Assembly (NCBI GenBank): GCA_965656935.1
Contig: CBFHMG010000001.1
Location: 124,001-188,000 of the forward strand
DNA length: 64,000 nt
Reading direction: 5' to 3'
Source of the DNA: M30B80 sp965656935
Lineage (GTDB): Bacteria > Pseudomonadota > Alphaproteobacteria > Rhodobacterales > Rhodobacteraceae
The position numbers were made by a program, and so were the translations under genes. This document shows, piece after piece, positions 62,613 through 64,000 of this stretch. Every line of letters starts with the position of its first letter. Positions within the stretch are counted from its first letter, which is position 1. The notes beneath the pieces are model-generated. The model saw nothing but the letters and a program-made list of their open reading frames with translations, was not told the origin of the DNA and did no database searches.

Positions 62613-64000
62613 TATGCGGCCCCCTCTTTCATGCCGGCCATCAGCAAGCCCAGTTCTTTTTCATCAGTCTGATCGGGCAAACGCTCGCCCATGATCTGTC
62701 CATCGAACATCACGGCGATCCTGTCGCTCAGCCCCAGAATTTCATCAAGCTCCACCGAGACCAGCAAGATCGCCTTGCCCTGATCGCGCAAGGCGATGAT
62801 CTGTTGGTGGATGAATTCAATCGCCCCGATATCGACGCCACGCGTGGGCTGGCCCACAAGCAGCAGGTCGGGGTTGCGCTCCATCTCGCGGGCGACGACG
62901 ATTTTTTGCTGGTTTCCACCCGAGAAATTGCGCGCAGGCAGGCGGGGATTGCGCGGGCGCACATCGTAGCGCTCCATCTTATCGGCGCAATCGGCCTTGA
63001 TCGCCGCGTGATCCATCAAAAAACTGTTGAGCTGGTATTTCGGATCATGGTGATAACCGAAGGCCACGTTTTCCCATGCCTCATAGGGCATGATCAGCCC
63101 TTCGGCTTGGCGATCTTCGGGCACATGCGCGATCCCGCGGGCGCGGCGCGATCCTGCATCCGAGGCTTTGCCGGTCAGGTCGATGGATTGACCATTCAGG
63201 GTCACCGTGCCGCCCGATGCGGGGATCATGCCGCCCAGAACTTCCAGCAGCTCGGATTGGCCATTGCCTGCAACACCCGCAATCCCGAGGATTTCACCCG
63301 CACGGATTTCAAGCGAGATGCCTTTCAGCCGTTCAACACCCGCCTCATCGCTGACCGTAAGGTTCTCGACCGTCACGATGGTGTCCTTGGGTTGGGCCGG
63401 CGCTTTGTCGACGCGCAGCAAGACTTTGCGGCCCACCATCAATTCAGCCAATTGCTGCGGCGAGGTTTGGGATGTTTTGACCGTGGCCGTCATCTCGCCA
63501 CGGCGCATGACGCTGACGGTATCGGTGACATCCATGATCTCGCGCAATTTATGGGTGATCAGGATGATGGTCTTCCCCTCTTCCTTCAGCCGCCCCAGAA
63601 TGCGGAACAACTGATCGGCTTCGGCAGGGGTCAGCACGCCTGTAGGCTCATCAAGGATCAGGATATCGGCATGGCGGTAAAGCTGTTTGAGGATTTCGAC
63701 GCGCTGTTGGTGCCCGACGGACAGGTCTTCGACCACCGCATCAGGATTGACGTCCAGCCCGTATTCTTCGGCCAGTTCGGTCAAAAGCCTGCGCGCCTTG
63801 GAGACCGAGGGGCGCAATAGCGCACCATCTTCAGCCCCGAGAATGACATTTTCGACGACGGTGAAATTTTCCACCAGTTTGAAATGCTGATGCACCATGC
63901 CGATGCCCGCACGGATCGCGGATTGGCTATCGGGGATGGGCGTCAACTCTCCGTTGATCCAGATTTCACCACTATCGGCTTTGTAAAAGCCGTAAAGGAT
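62612..64000 (-). CDS. Nucleoside ABC transporter ATPase, 5' end outside window
   Basis: Duplicated sugar/nucleoside-type ATPase (YufO/NupO, RbsA-like), 462 residues visible; the first Walker A lies beyond base 64000. Seen are VHQHFKLVENFTVVENV, the first signature and DILILDEPTGVLTPAEADQL, then the second half with GIAGVAGNGQSELLEVLGG as the degenerate P-loop, NFSGGNQQKIVVAREMERNP and LLLVGQPTRGVDIGAIEFIH. It precedes two permeases and punA, giving a purine nucleoside uptake operon. The substrate-binding lipoprotein is not in the window. Confidence 0.93.
   Translation of the reverse strand: MLYGFYKADSGEIWINGELTPIPDSQSAIRAGIGMVHQHFKLVENFTVVENVILGAEDGALLRPSVSKARRLLTELAEEYGLDVNPDAVVEDLSVGHQQRVEILKQLYRHADILILDEPTGVLTPAEADQLFRILGRLKEEGKTIILITHKLREIMDVTDTVSVMRRGEMTATVKTSQTSPQQLAELMVGRKVLLRVDKAPAQPKDTIVTVENLTVSDEAGVERLKGISLEIRAGEILGIAGVAGNGQSELLEVLGGMIPASGGTVTLNGQSIDLTGKASDAGSRRARGIAHVPEDRQAEGLIMPYEAWENVAFGYHHDPKYQLNSFLMDHAAIKADCADKMERYDVRPRNPRLPARNFSGGNQQKIVVAREMERNPDLLLVGQPTRGVDIGAIEFIHQQIIALRDQGKAILLVSVELDEILGLSDRIAVMFDGQIMGERLPDQTDEKELGLLMAGMKEGAA

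Noticed and set aside
1..64000. CRISPR arrays, insertion sequences, integrases, prophage genes or an origin
   Set aside because: No repeat-spacer pattern, transposase, integrase, or replication-initiator motif was found; the only tandem repeat is the in-frame 171-bp array.

Overview
The window looks like chromosomal DNA of a Rhodobacterales alphaproteobacterium (Rhodobacteraceae/Roseobacteraceae). The evidence is moderate-to-high GC, dense translationally coupled operons (many 4-bp ATGA overlaps), TIGR02300 and TIGR02186 family genes, Roseobacter-type ectoine catabolism genes, an N-terminally extended KpsE-type capsule protein, and a flgBCDE flagellar block behind a sigma-54 promoter as in Rhodobacter. 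Species cannot be named from the sequence. No transposase, integrase, rRNA or CRISPR array was seen.

Layout. 0-8.2 kb (minus): the 5' part of acetyl-CoA synthetase, then a tightly coupled cluster (M19 dipeptidase homologue, a 566-aa unknown, DUF3726, an Ldh-family oxidoreductase, a LysR regulator), preceded by an OxyR-like LysR gene. 8.5-14.3 kb (plus): a complete seven-gene Mrp/Mnh cation/proton antiporter. 14.3-23.1 kb: a calcineurin-like phosphatase, a YbbP/YbbA ABC system divergent from tesA, glpD-glpK, and a Nit1-like amidase.

23.1-32.8 kb is the unusual part: a small one-TM protein with a degenerate Hint-domain protein, a 783-residue acidic protein built on a 28/57-residue repeat, flgB-flgC-flgD followed by an flgE that loses its C-terminal quarter, an orphan LuxR-type response regulator, and a lipoprotein subtilase autotransporter of the NalP/SphB1 kind. 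32.8-42.5 kb (minus): COQ8-type kinase, DUF2805, CIA30, a GST, then mannose activation (manC, manB) with tRNA-Gln between them, kdsA, and capsule export genes kpsE and kpsT without kpsM.

42.8-51.3 kb: uracil-DNA glycosylase, SseB-like, MAPEG, lpdA, a palindrome-rich spacer, a GntR regulator, a YgjP-type metalloprotein, a TIGR02300 protein, tRNA-Ala, a soluble chemoreceptor and a ring-cleaving dioxygenase. 51.4-55 kb: ectoine breakdown, doeD divergent from doeA-doeB. 55-64 kb: a RecD-like helicase with an SDR, TauE/TIGR02186, and a purine nucleoside uptake operon (ATPase, two permeases) ending in purine nucleoside phosphorylase.

The best candidates for something undescribed are the M19/DUF3726/Ldh cluster, the acidic repeat protein facing flgB across overlapping sigma-54-like elements, the Hint/small-TM pair, and matching TGTGATCACA palindromes at lpdA and the GntR gene.
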